A program made the position numbers and the translations under genes. Source: Diadema setosum (taxonomy: Eukaryota > Echinodermata > Echinoidea > Diadematoida > Diadematidae). From it: DNA of 64,000 nt. Below the pieces are notes generated by a model. The model was not told where the DNA came from. It did not search any database and worked only from the letters and a program-made list of their open reading frames with translations. This document shows positions 23,481-37,400 of this stretch, one piece after another. The stretch is taken from assembly GCA_033980235.1 (NCBI GenBank), contig CM067062.1, positions 15,527,801 through 15,591,800 on the forward strand. Reading direction: 5' to 3'. How positions within the stretch are numbered: the stretch's first letter is position 1; each line of letters begins with the position of its first letter.

Positions 23481-23824
23481 GTCAACGTTGTCCTAGAATC
23501 GTATGTGTCAAGTGTGGAATGATTGAACCAAACTCAGCCTTTTTGTTTGTGGTCGATTGGTACAGTATGGCGTTTTGGTCTAATTTGGCAACAGTACAAA
23601 AAAAAAAATACAGTGGAGGGTGACACATAGCTGCCGAGGATTTTTGCAATTACATATCAGGAAAGTGTATGGCATATTATCACTGATGAGTCGTTAGAAA
23701 AGATTGAATAGAAAGCCTATAATGGCGAATGATGGTGTAATGACAACGACTCATTAGTGTACGTGTGAAGAGAAGTAAAAGGAGAGAGAAAGAAAAAGAG
23801 ATGGGGAGATTATTTCTGTAAACA

Positions 23825-23855
<31 letters not shown>

Positions 23856-25347
23856 ATTGACTTCGGTGAAGACACTAATCTTCGTGTTTTCAACTGAAAC
23901 AGATCGTAGCAGCTTCGATTACAAAATTGTTCTGAACTCAGTAATAATTGGCATGACTAACATTGATGATGCAAAGGAACAAGCTGATACGTTCAGCAAG
24001 AATGTTCTACTCGGTTCTCTCCGATCTGTTTCTAATCTTCATCTAATGTATTCATAATAAAGGAAAGTACTTCATAATAAGAGAAATTAGGGAAAGAGAA
24101 AGAGATGGATAGAGACGGAGAGAAAGAAATAATGACAGATTTAGTCATAAATAAATAAATATATGAAAAAAAATGACAAGAAAATTACAGAAGAAAAGAA
24201 GAGAGACCAAAAGAAAGCAATATTGCAAAAGAGAGCAAAAATATATCTTAGAGCATCCTTGATGTTTTTGTGATTTAGTCTTATATTTCTGCTCCGCGTT
24301 TGACTGTTTAGCAGTTCATTATACTGATTTTATTGAAGGTATGTACCGTCAGTTTTCATCTGCTAGGTATTATGTTGTAGTCATTCTAATACTCCAATCA
24401 GGCCTGTATCAAGATACAGGAGTACCGCCTGAGCGACAAATGATCCTGTCGCTTCTTTTGCCCAAAGTAAAACATCAGAACTATATAACATTGGGCCAGT
24501 ATTTTGGTATTTGCCTGCCTTCTCCATAGCATTCAAAAATAGAATATTGTCCTAGTCTTTGACGTGATGTAAGAAAATGGCATCTCGGTAACGTAATCTG
24601 TAAGCATTCGATTTGAGACACCAACGAAATGGCGACGTTACGAGATAGAATAGACGTAAAATGACAGAGTATACACCTTAAGAGGCAAGCTGCTTCTCTT
24701 TTAACCTCTATAAGAGGCAAGCTGCTTCTTTTTTAACCTCTAGTTTTTCGACACCTGCCGTTCGTCACCTTCACTTATGGATGTCACCACTGCTAATTGA
24801 TGTAAAGCTTGACGTAACGGAGGCTGCGATCGTTCGTATACCTACGAGATCGGTTACTTCTTGAGATGGATATCGTCAGCAGATAGAGTGATTATGACGC
24901 GCGCACACGCGAATGTCGCCGGACCTGCGGGAGGCATGTAGCAGAGAGTTTAATGCATACGCACGTGCCGTTGTTGTGGACTGCGCGTTGAATGTTCAAT
25001 CTCCGCGAAGCCAACTTTTTCAACGCTTCCCGCTTCAGATCCAAACTCAGTGCCGCCCAGCAGACAACAACCGTACTACCTCGCCGCTGGCGCAGAAATT
25101 ATCTGGGGAAAAGGAGGGCAGAGAGGATATACCCTACCTTGAATCACTGCCCTGAGTTTAGGTTGATTCATGAGAGGAAATTAGTTACAGCATTAGCCAT
25201 TCTCGTAATATCCCTCCATTTTTGCATGCTCCTGACGAGCTTCTCGCGGCAAAGATCCAGACCAGGGAACGTATGTCTCTTTAATGCTTAGCGGCTGATG
25301 AAGCTGGAAGCTTGTTAATATCTTTACACCGCAACCTTATACAGAAA
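23481..25347. other. Upstream region of MMP gene B
   Basis: Contains (CT)n at about 23827-23853, GA-rich sequence near 24070-24240, a 32-bp tandem duplication at 24679-24742, and a locally CpG-rich stretch at about 24880-25090 (CGCGCGCACACGCG and similar). The last may be promoter or 5'UTR of gene B, but no TATA or initiator can be assigned. Confidence 0.5.
24679..24742. repeat. 32-bp tandem duplication
   Basis: TAAGAGGCAAGCTGCTTCT followed by a T-rich segment and AACCTCTA occurs twice head to tail (24679-24710 and 24711-24742), with a single C/T difference. About 0.6 kb upstream of the gene B start codon. Confidence 0.9.
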
Positions 25348-25488
25348 ATGAGAGGTAGTCGGATTCTCGTGCCAAGCTGGAGGCGGATGTTGCTGGTATC
25401 CGCGCACTTGGCGATGTTGCTGGTGGTGACGGTTCGAGCCTCGAGTGAAGACGACGACGATGACGACAATGATTTAGCAGAAGGAACG
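25348..25488 (+). CDS. MMP gene B first coding exon: signal peptide and acidic N-terminus
   Basis: ATG at 25348 opens 47 codons ending at the donor ACG/GTAAGA. The peptide has basic residues (SWRR), a hydrophobic core [16 protein letters not shown], a probable signal cleavage near RASS, then an acidic run containing six Asp. Phase 0 at the donor matches the phase 0 acceptor at 39690, giving ...LAEGT joined to MFLESFGYM, a typical MMP propeptide start. An out-of-frame ATG at 25298 lies upstream. The 14.2 kb gap makes this link inference, but signal sequence, donor, phase and strand all agree. Confidence 0.8.
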
Positions 25489-28400
25489 GTAAGATTGCTA
25501 GTTGAGCAATTATGAATTATTGAAGACCCTTCAATTCCCCCCCTTTTTTTGTTAACTTTAATGAGTTAACTTGATGTTTGAAAAGTTTACATTTTATTGG
25601 CCAACTGTGCTCTGTAACAGAGTACCGCACTGCTTTTAGCGATTGTGTTGGATCGTGCAGATAACGTCTTCCAGATATCAAAACGCACACATAAGACGCA
25701 ACTTATCAGAAGGCATATATCATAATTAATCAAGAAATAAATTTGCCTTCGATTTCGTGAATATGCAAGAAAACACTAAAAGTTTAATGCATCTCCATGT
25801 TTAAGCTGATTTAAATTTCTTCGTTGAGTATGACAAAAAAAGGTGTCTCATTGAAATAAAAAAAGAGATATGAAATTTATGGAATCTTTAGGTTTCACGT
25901 ATTTTCATCAGAGTCATATCGGTTGCAATCACAGTCATGTTCTGGCTGGATGATATTGATATCGTAACTTTTCTACTCACTTGATGGTGTTATACTCGTG
26001 AAATTATGAGTAGGGCCTACTCTGCATTTGCCAATTTGACCTATTGTGCAATCAATAATTCAGCAACTTCAACACCCTTCTGATCCTAATGTATGTTTGA
26101 AACATCACTCCTACAATTTGATGTGATGAATATAACTTTTGTCTGGAACATTTTCATCTTAAGAAAGAACTACAACTACGAATGCAAAGGTAGGTCAATG
26201 GGAAACTTACAAGTAAAAATGAAAATTCCATAAGTTAATTTAACGTCATTTTAATCACAGTTACATTATTCTTATTGTCTGATTAAGCCGTGTTTATCAA
26301 AACAAACTTTAACATAGAGCGTAAATTCACTTTAAGATATAACTTGTTATTTTGATTATAGCCATATTTATCAAAATGGTCCCATGCAAGGATATGATAT
26401 GTCGTTGCTTATTGCACACTGCACACTTATGCACACTGCCAGTCTTATAAACAACTTACAGATAAACACGTAAATAGTCATCACAACGCACAATCTGTTG
26501 ATATTACATGGTCGATGATGAAGAGATTACACAGCGGAAAACGATCGGAAGAAGGCATATAATAGAATGAACTCACCTAATTTAACTGAAACAAGATAGG
26601 AAATCAAGTTAACAAGAAGATTAAGAAGTTAAGAAGTTCACTGAGACGCAGTTGAATCAAGCACATTAATTTGAGTTTATCAGAATATAGCCTACACATG
26701 CCTTCGTCAATGTAAAGGTGCACCAAAAGAAAAGAAGTGTGCTTGTGCAGTATAATGGCCTATTATGAATTAAAGAAGGTGCAAAGAAGTAGAAGTAGAT
26801 AAATTCATGGAGGCACAATCTAATCTATGCTCCGATTTAATTCAACTGTGGCCAGCTAACACTATACATAATCGCACGTTAAATTGCCCAATCTTAGTAT
26901 AGACCTAGTTAGAGACTGGATCAAACAGTTAAACCGGTCTACAGTTGCCATGGCAGAATTGCAGAAACCTCGACTATACACAGGAAGTAAGAATCCTTCT
27001 GAGATTTAGCCCTTTAGACGAGAGAAAGAGAGAGAGAAAGAGAGAGGAGAAAATATGTTATAACGCAAATTTGCTCTGTAATGATCACGCAGAAAAGATC
27101 CTTGGACCTTTAATACTACCTTGTATGATTAAAGCAAACATCGCATTAGCTTTGTGATGTGATTATTGTGTAACTACGAAACTAGTCTGATCACACATTC
27201 ATCATTTTACCACTGAAAGGAAAATCACGGCTTCAACAGATATTACATCCACATCGGTATGTTGCTCATTGAAATTTGAAATGAAATTTAAATGGATGTG
27301 AACTGCCTGTTAAGGGTATCGAGAAAAGAAAGTAAGCAAACATAGACAACTTTCGATTCCTGTTTCTTTCACCTCGCTAATATCTAAGAGCCCGGGGAAA
27401 GAGTCCCAGAGGATTTGTTCAACAACTACTCAGGTTGGAATATTTCAGCAAAGGTATATTCTGAACCTTGCGGGGATGTTGATATAGAGGTTAATACACC
27501 AAATAATGAACGAATTTGTGTCGAATTACAGAGTCGGGGGATTTAAGGTTCTCTTTGAGTTCCTGTCTGGCAGAGAAAAATGTTTTATTTTTAGAGCGGC
27601 GTATTTTGTCGTCTCGCCAAGTATGTGCCCTTTACCGGTAAAAAGGAGCAAATCCAGATATTTCTCGATATTGTGCCACTTATTATTCTATTGTAGGTAC
27701 ATGACATACGTTTTCCCATTCTACATACGACAATAACGACATCAAAATGTATGATATTTTCATGGTACACCCGTACGGATGCAATACATAAGGCCTATAT
27801 CAGGGCTCGATACCAACTTTTTTTTCCTCTGCTGGCCCGATCGGACCACTGATATCTTTAAATTTCAGTTTTTGGTGGTCCGAAAACAAATGTATTGGTC
27901 CGTAATAAAAAGAAACGCAATGATCGATTTTGAAATTAACTAGTCGTCCGATCGGACCACCAAAGGTAACCTGTTTGGACATTTTGGTGGCCCGACATAA
28001 TTTTGTATTGGGCCCGGGCCACTGGGCCACTGCTAATGAGTATGAATCCATCTGTGTGTGTAATGTGATGTGTGTGAGCGTTTTCTTTGTAAGGCATAAG
28101 ATGAAATCCCTGAACCAGCGGTTCATTCTCCATATTCCTCGACAAGACTACAACTGGGTACACAGCATGAGTCACACACCCCTGTCTTTTCTCTCGGATA
28201 CAGCGTTCTCTTCCTAAATCACCTCCAGGTTGTCTAGAGACCATTATGTCACACTATCTGCTTTTTTAACGCACGCATGGACTGCGCACGTTTATAGCGC
28301 CAGGAAACAGGAGTACCTACACGCGGGACTACACTCCCATGCTGTCAAGGAAAAGACCTGGAGTTCTAAAGATAGACTGTGATTAAAGGTTGCAGAAGGT

Positions 28401-31400
28401 CCTCCGGCCCCGATGTGACATAATGTTACGTCATGTACAATTTGTCATGCGATCTACTTTGTACAATTATTGTTGCCATGGCATGATTTCAAGGAAGGTC
28501 ATGAGATGCCGAGAGATTTAACCTGCATATTAGATCATGAACCGTTCAAGAGTGTCTACCTGGATAACCAATCAATGAATATTCAAATTAATGTATTTTG
28601 ATTCTGATACGCAACTGATTGACATATGAATATTCATCACCATATCTAATCTGCATGTCATCCTAATACGGACCCGTAAATTCAGTGAGGAATGTTTGTG
28701 TGTCACGTTTTTCATTCCGCTTAGCGATATTTTCATGACACTTGTGTGAAACGGAAGTAAAGCAAATGGTTTCCAGAATGAAAATGCAGATCTGTATCCT
28801 CATTCTGGAAAGCTAAACTTGCTCAGACATGGTTAAAGAAGGAATGATAAACAACATTCTTACCCGAAATTCCTTACGCTGCAGGTGGCATATTAAGCTT
28901 CTCCTAATAGCTCTTTATAGGACAAATGTGTCTCCGGTAAGATAAAGACGGCCAATCTTGATAGTTCCAATACTGGGACCTATACACTTAACAAGCTTGT
29001 TTTTAAATAGGTTCCATCATATTCCTTTAACATTCATAATTAGATTCAAACTTTCATAGATTGACCACCATCATCTATGTCTGCAATTGTGCATCCTGGC
29101 TGGATATCATGCTTTATTTTGTTAAACCATTCGGTGTATTTTTCATTTAGAAATATGTAAAATTAAATGAAATGAATTGAAATGAAAGGAAATTAAATCA
29201 ATTTGTCTATCTACACAATTGCCAAAATGGATGCAGTGTGAGTATGTATATGGGATGTTATAAACTTTAATAAGCGTCGTGCAGATCATATCAGCCACAA
29301 GCAGTCTCCTGCAAACAGTAAAGCTTCTAATAGGCTCAACACGATGTCATAGTTTGAGAAGGCTCCTCAATCCTTGCGAGGGATTTCGGGCGTGAGGCAG
29401 TGAGGGAAAACAAATCTGCTAAAGTGATACTCTAAAATCCAGGGTGGACGAGGTAGAACAAAGATTTGTTTTCATTACATTTTTTTTTTGTAAATTAATC
29501 ATATCAAAGTCATGTGATATGCATAATATATGAGCTATCGTGTTCGTGATTCGTTTATATCAAATTTCGTTTTAGAGTGCTTTCGCCATAGGCTTCAATT
29601 CAAATGCTTACGTTAAAGAGAAAGAGTTCGTTCGGGGTTTTTTCATATCGCACAATTTGATTGAGCAACTTTTAAAAGATATTGGTGAGAACAGAAGTAT
29701 ACATAACTTGTTTAACTTTTTTCTTCCATTGCGGATCGACTGAATCTTGATTGACCTCCATAGAACGAGACCACACGGCATCTCGTTGCTGCATTCTGGG
29801 GGAGGGAATTCCTAGGATCTTAACAAGTAAAAGCTGACTGTATTATAGGGATAGTGCCAATTGATTGTATATATATATATATATGAGATCAGTATTGTCT
29901 TTGCGCAGTTGTAATAGTGGCGTTTTTTCCTTGATGCACATGAACATGATGAATGAAAAACAAAATTTACTCAGGAGTTTTATTGATTAAAATAATGCAC
30001 CACTGAACGTCTATGATTAATCTTGCGTCAGAACGCACTTCATTTGCCTGCAGAAACATAGAAGCTGCGTAGGTTTTTATACTCTACACACTAGTATTAA
30101 CGTCTTCTACTGCAGAGAGTATTTCTGCAGAGTATGTTTTGTTTTGTTTTGTTTTGTTTTGTTTTTCGCACGGATCGTACAAAAGGGGAACTCGAGGAGG
30201 GCACTGCCTTTACTGGTACTTTCCAAGGCCGATGCACCCCTCTTTCTTGCCAAAAATGGTCCCCTCTCATTTCGAGGCGACAAATCCCCTCCAAAGCCAG
30301 ACAAGGGGACGGGACTGAAATAAAAGGGAGAGTTTTGAACGCGGTCCAAGCTAAGCGAGCGAGAATTGCATTCGTCATCCACAAATCCGTTAACCTGGCA
30401 TGATTAGTGCATGGAGTAGAGCATGAAAAGACATTTGACAAAGGCAATGCTGAGCAGACATCCTGAGATTTCTTTCAACGTAAAATTTAATAGTGGCCTA
30501 TTCAGGGCAGAAGAAGTCATTCTTGCTAATTGTAGGCCTATTTTTATTTTCCCGCGAAACGGTGATATATAAAATAACGATATTGCTATCGATACGATAC
30601 GATGCTACGATCAAAGAAATTATGCCATATATCATTATGTCATCATTTGCGCCAATTGAGTAAAATTAAAGAAATTCGAGCCTCTTAGATAAGCACATAT
30701 TAAGAATTCCTTCAGCTGAAAAGCTCAGCTGAGAAGCTGCTTTAACATGTTTTCTTCTCTCTGTGTGTGTGCTTGCTGTGTGTTTGTGTGTTTGCGCAAT
30801 TATGTATACGATAATACAATGACCATCAGATTCATTATCATTTAATTATGATAATCATTTGCTTTGTAACTGCAGAAATTTACCATTTACCATCTTCAAT
30901 TGGAAAATATATACCTATTTAGAATATCATTCGATCTTCTGCAAGTGCATATCATTTATCAAATAGTGGAAACTTTCAACATTATTCAATTACATAAAAG
31001 CCCTCCAGTCACACTTTATCATTCTAACACTAACAGGACAAAACAGATGTTACTAAATATTGAATTACTCAAAAAGAAAGAGAGAAAAAAAATCGCTTCC
31101 CATGTACTACCTTTTGTCAGCTGCATGCAGTCAACAGGCCCTCCCCCACCCCTCCTGTGAACCTTCTTGTTATTCTTGTTTTGCTTGAAAACGAGGGTTT
31201 GCTAATGCTGCCTCTGTCAGTACTGCAAAATAAACTGATTAGGGGAAGGAGGTAAGTTGGTGATACCACAACTTGCCAGAGAGCACTAGAGAACTTCAAC
31301 TTGTATGTATGGCACCATGTAGGAGTTGAAGAAAGTGATTTCCGGTCAGCATCCCTCTCTGGTTCTGCGGAGCCGCAGTCCCGTGATTAAACGCGGACCT

Positions 31401-34400
31401 GTCCATCCGGGGTTCCTCCTTCTCGGCGGGGTGGTTGTAAAGCCTGCGATTTGTTTGAAGGCCTCGATCGGACTGTCCTAACTCAGACTGACCTTTTTCC
31501 GTTTTTTTCGTGGTGATTCATTTTGTTTTAATTCCCCTGGCTTTCAACAAAGAGTACAAAAAGGCTAATCACAGGGTTTAGCAGATAAGCATCTTGCGAT
31601 ATAGGTGAAGTCAAAGTAAAACATATCACCTCTTTCCCTTTCAATATATGCCTATGATATTACATCTGTCTTGAAATCAATATCTTTGCCGAACACTAAC
31701 ACATTACATACATAATCGTCATCGAAGAAAAATGACGCACTTTCGGTCCTTAAATATATTACTTGGTTATTCCTATACTTCTGCAGATATCCGAAATCGA
31801 GACAGGAAAGGTATTGTTATTATTACTATCAGTTCCTGCTCTGACAAGTCAGAGTTGTAAATATAATTTAAGTGACGCAATTTGTGTATGAATGATTCCG
31901 CATTACGAACTATTCAATTTCTTCGCTCACAATCATCTTTCAGAGATTGAAGCTACCTCATAGTGTGGACTTTTCATAGTGGAGCAGAAGTACGATCTTT
32001 CATGAAAAACAAAACACCGTAAATCTGCGTATTCCCAAACTGAAGCGAGGTTCTGTGAACCTATTTATACAAACCATCACTTTTATTGACTTTCATGCAG
32101 CATAATGAGTTGGTCCATGTAACTTTAGTCTGGTTTTAGGACATCTAAAATGCTGCAATAAAGGATTGTCAAAAGATTTTTTTATTAAATGGCCCCTTGG
32201 GATTAATGATTTAAGCTAGCCAATTTCTGGAATGATAACACCTGCTGTGACAAAAAGGAAAAACTTTTTTAGGGGATGGAGGGGAATGTTGACGTTGAGG
32301 TTTGGGCCACTCTCATCAAGGGTGTATCACACTTGAAACTGACCTCTTTGCACTTTACTGCTTGTCATTAAGAACAATGGATGGCACTCTGGATCTTTTA
32401 GGGAGTCAGGTGAGAAGTTAAGGAATATGTGAAAGCTGAGTCTGCATTTCAAGGATGCAAGGATGGACGCTGTATAGAACTATCTAACCAGATTAAGTTC
32501 GATTATATTACATATCATATTAAATTCCTCATATACTTATAGGGATATTATTGTCCAGTATGGCGTCAAAACAGAGTATGAACCATTAGAACTTTAAAGG
32601 CCAAGCACCCGTGTAATTGGCCAAAGGTTCAACGGAACTTGTCTGACAGCACGACATCGCCCCAGGAATTTGCTGTCATCGCCGTTACCATGGCTACGAG
32701 AGGTTGCGGGACAGCATGTTTATGAATTAAATACCACCTTAAGTATAGGGCACACAATCACTTACCTTAGAACCGTAGCATAAGAACAATCTGATTATGG
32801 TTATATTTCGCGTGTCATTATGTCATAAAGTCGAGGGAAAATAGTCGATTATCGACAGATCGAGGTACTTCAATCCTCGAGAAATGACAGATATCGCTCT
32901 CTTTCATTCTCCGATAAGACACACAAAGTTAAACTACTGATAAAACATGAATTCTTAATTCGTGAGTATTGAGTAACATCACTGAGAGATATTTCTCATT
33001 AAGTTTAGAGCACACCCTTCAGCACTGCCGTTGCTACGACATATTGGAACCCTGCAATATTCCGCACTTTAATATCCTCAGGAAATGGTATATCGAAGCT
33101 TTCAATGTTCACTCTGTGCAGTGTTGTATTTTAATGAAACCTTGGCTATACAAACATAAGCACACTTTGTTTTGACATTCATTGTGGTATTTAATGCTGC
33201 TGTGAGGCTATATAAAAAGGAAAAGATTGATACATCTTCGTCATGACAGAGTATTCATTTTGTGTCTGGTTTTTAAATTTATTATGCTTATTCGGTCGAG
33301 GAAAACAGCAAATGTGTAAGAAGATGAAAAGGAGAGAGGTGTGCCCTTCCATAGCAGTATTGAGCGTGACTATAGTGAAGGAAACGTGGGGGCTGATAGG
33401 ACTGCAGATTAGCAGCAGGATTACCAGGATTCACCTGATTTATGCTGAACTTGGGGATCTATTAGTACGGGAATCGCAGGTCATTGGCTTTAGGCTATCG
33501 TACTTGTTGATCAAAATGACCTGATGGAGATACCCCTTATCGATTCCCTCAAATCGAGCGACTTTTTTGTTGTTGTTTTCATTACGACCGCCAAAGAATA
33601 ATGCATAAATAGGAATACTGCGCAAGCCGACCCGCTGTACTGTCGTAATGACATTTAAGGAAGGAACGTAACATAGCCCCGGGAGATAGAAATGAACGTA
33701 ACGTGGTGACGAGATGGAAGGATGAAGAAAGATAAGTGACTTGTCGTCAGGTGGTTCTTTGACGAGTGTGTGATGCATGACAAGTGTCTCTATTATCTGT
33801 AATCAGACCGGAACTATGGAAATCATAATTATGATGTGATGACTTAAAAAACCTTAATATGACTAACTTTGCTCTGTTATTAAACTTGATAAAGTTACGG
33901 GGAACATTAACAGTTGTTGGTTAATACTTTTTATTATGTATTTTTTTAGTGGACGCAATGATCGGGTCTGTATACCTCCATCGGTAGAACAGGGGAAGAT
34001 TTATCATCATTTTCATTAAACAACCCGTCCTCATGGTCGTGACAAATAAATATTGATAGCTCCCAGTCTGAGTTCTTCTTCACGAAATGCAACAGCGATC
34101 ATTGGAAGCATATCAAATATCATGGTTTTAATCGTAGTGGACTTTACTATTACATTGTACGTCCCGAATAAGGAACACATTTTTTCATTCTGTATCTTAA
34201 TGTTATTTGGTATGTACGTAAATACATATCATCATGAAAATCCATGATCGGGATTAAACTTGGAAGATCTTAAAAGAATGTACATATATTATTAAAAATG
34301 ATTCGTGAAGTATCATTTACCATTTTTCTATGTACAGATCGTTTTGTAGCTTATCAAATTTATGACAAAAGGGATCATTCATTTCACCAGGCTACGGTGC

Positions 34401-37400
34401 CATCTTTCAATGATGGTATTTTGGAGTCGCCTGCATTCGAGAGTTATAGTCTTGATAGTTAAGGTTCTTTATCTTCTCTACCCAGTAGAGTGTTATAACT
34501 GTCAGTATTTGGCATTCGCTTGTTGTGGGAGGACTCCATCTACAAGACGTTCCACATAATTATCATCTAGCTCACACTCTTTGTGATGCCAATGATAGAA
34601 TTAGCATTTACTTCAGTTACGCTTCATAATGTATTATAAGTGAAATACAGATTCTGGTTCTCACAAAAGATGAATTTGTTGTCTCTTGGTGCCGTACTAT
34701 AATGCTTGACTTGCTAGTGACACATGCCGAACATAAGACATGTAAGAGCTGATGAGTGCATTACTTTGTAGGCTACATCAAAGGAGGCCTGCTACAAAGT
34801 GTGACAAGAGACAAAAACATCTGTTAGTGAAGCAAGTTATTTTAGGTGCCCCCTACGACTTCTGGCTCAGATCTTCGTGGATCTTTTACGGGGAACGCCA
34901 CAGCAAGTAAGCGACAGGCGAAACCCAAAACGGAGTTGACGCTCGCGGAAATCACTATTGTCTGCTGCAAAACAATCGAATTCCCTGGGCAGAACGATAT
35001 GACTCATTAGCAGGGGAAGGGCCGCCTAAACTCCCTAAAGGCGAAACTCTATCCATTTAAAACTCTACTAAGGCAAACTGTGATAAGTAAAGCAATGTTA
35101 ACTCCTATGTCTTCAGGATGACATACATGTATTAAACAAACCTAACACACGGTAAATTCATATATACTTGCCTGTACAGCTAGAGTCTAAACATATATCT
35201 ATTTTCATGTTAATGAAAGATAAGAGTCGAAATTTTAAAGAAAAGTTAGTCCATTCGAGAAACAATGTGTTCGGAGAACTACGGAACATGAAACACAAAT
35301 ATAATAATTTTCGTATAAATCTTGCTTATAAGGTTGGAACTTCTGTAAAGTCATAAAGCAGAGATGTAAATATCAGTGACCAAGTATTTCTGGATTTTTG
35401 TTGGGTCTTCAACTATCATAAATCGTCGATTGGATGAATCCAACTCCATTCCATGCGCTCTACATTCCATCGAACAAAATTTGCCTGTAATCCGTACCCA
35501 GATGTTGAGATTCATATTTGTGATAATTGTATACATTTCAAATGGTGTTGTACAACCTTTGAGTTCTTTGAACAGAATACCATCCTTGCTGAATCTTCTG
35601 TAGACCGCACCGGATGTTGCATTGATTAGTTCTTATTCTTGAGTGTGCCCCATCCATTCTTTCGTGCCTTTTTAGGATGGAGAGGAAGAGAACAGTCAGT
35701 AAAAGTTCCCCATGCCGCTCAATCGTCGCCTCTTTAGGCGGATTTACCCATTATTGAGCGCTTCTCTGATTAAGGGGACAAACTCTGCATTGCCTCCATG
35801 CATGCATGCTCTTTCCAGGTTTCTCCATTATTGCAGGGGCCCCGCGCGGAATCTTTCGGTCTGCGGTAATCCCATCGCCATAACCATGTGTTCATAGAGT
35901 TAATCTAATTTAAGCCGACATAATTTTCGCTTCATTTAACATAATTAGATAAAAAGTACAACCAAGGCATCTTGTTTATTCTCAAAAAAAATCATAGTGT
36001 ACGTCGTCGATCAACGCAGAACAGATTAGGCTTGGTTGTATGAAGATAGTACCTACTTTTGCATGAATGTATTACGTAGATACATAATTGTGAAGTTCGC
36101 ACTCCTTTTTTTGTCAGTCTCGCTGTCTGTTTGTCTCTTACATATGCGAGCTCTAGGACAAGTGGATAATGAAATTACACTAGTAAGATTTAACAAGATG
36201 TCACAGTTACTATTTCTACACCGGTCTGTCATTATTTCTCACAGTCGTCTGTGTACTCTAGCTGTACTCAATACAAACATTTTCGTCTCCCCATATCCTA
36301 TGAGAGAGAGAGAGAGAGGGGGGGGGGGAACTAGAACAGATTTATAAAGAGGTTCTGCTTAATCTAGGAAAACTGCTGATATGGTTTTAGCCCTAATATC
36401 AAGTTGCAGGTCGGATGTGATGAAAATATTGGATATCACGTTGACATTATAGAATGTAGTTATAGGAGTGCATGATGGGTAATGTGCGTACGAATGGCGC
36501 AGCAGTGTAAGCAAAATAGGTAAAAGTTTGCGAAATGATAACAGGATTGATGTCCAAATACACTATGATGGACATGACGTTAACTGATACGCCATCTGCT
36601 TCTACACATTGCATTTTCTGTAAATATGTGTATCAATAAGCGTTCCTATAATTATTATCAATTTTACTGACACCATTTCACCAGTTAATTTCGTATGTCA
36701 TTGTATGTATAGGAATGTGTTATATGATTTACATATAATGGCAGACTTATCGGCTCTGACTGCTTTAAAAGAGTGCCTTTAAGTACGGTTTTTTTTTTTT
36801 TTTTTTTTTAGATCTATTGTTTAAAGCACACTTTGAAAGGAAAGGAGGTCGGTCTGAACTTTTATATTTTTGACACTGTGCCTGTGGGATATATTTACCT
36901 GAGTAAAGGATTAGGAATGCAAGGTTACAGCGTTAATTATCCTTGATTAGCAAAATGATGTATCAACGAATATAAAAGAGCTATGATGGGGGAAGGGAAG
37001 GGGTGGGTTTAGATTAATGATTTCGCAAGCTTCCATCAATATTAATTGTTTAAAGTGAAGCCAGCCCGTTAGAAAAACAAAACGATTTAAAAGGATAATT
37101 TCATAATGACGAACTGATTTGAGATTTGTTATTTTATCTTGGTAATTATAAGCAAGAATTTATCACATGAAGTAATGCCTTGAATTTAATTACAGTTGAG
37201 TTGTTTCTAGCGAGAGTGCAGAGGACCCTACGTTTGCTCGACCGTGTTCTCCATAATTCTCATGACGTCAGAGAAAGGGTACACGTTTTCATTTCGAAGT
37301 CAAGACACGCCTGTGATACGACTTAAATCCTGAGAGGAAATGACGATAATGTTACATTGTTATAATTTCAATTACATTGAATTCAAATGGATTGCTAGTT

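Noticed and set aside
24880..25090. CpG-rich stretch as a defined promoter of MMP gene B
   Set aside because: Position is plausible but no core promoter element or start site can be identified from sequence alone.
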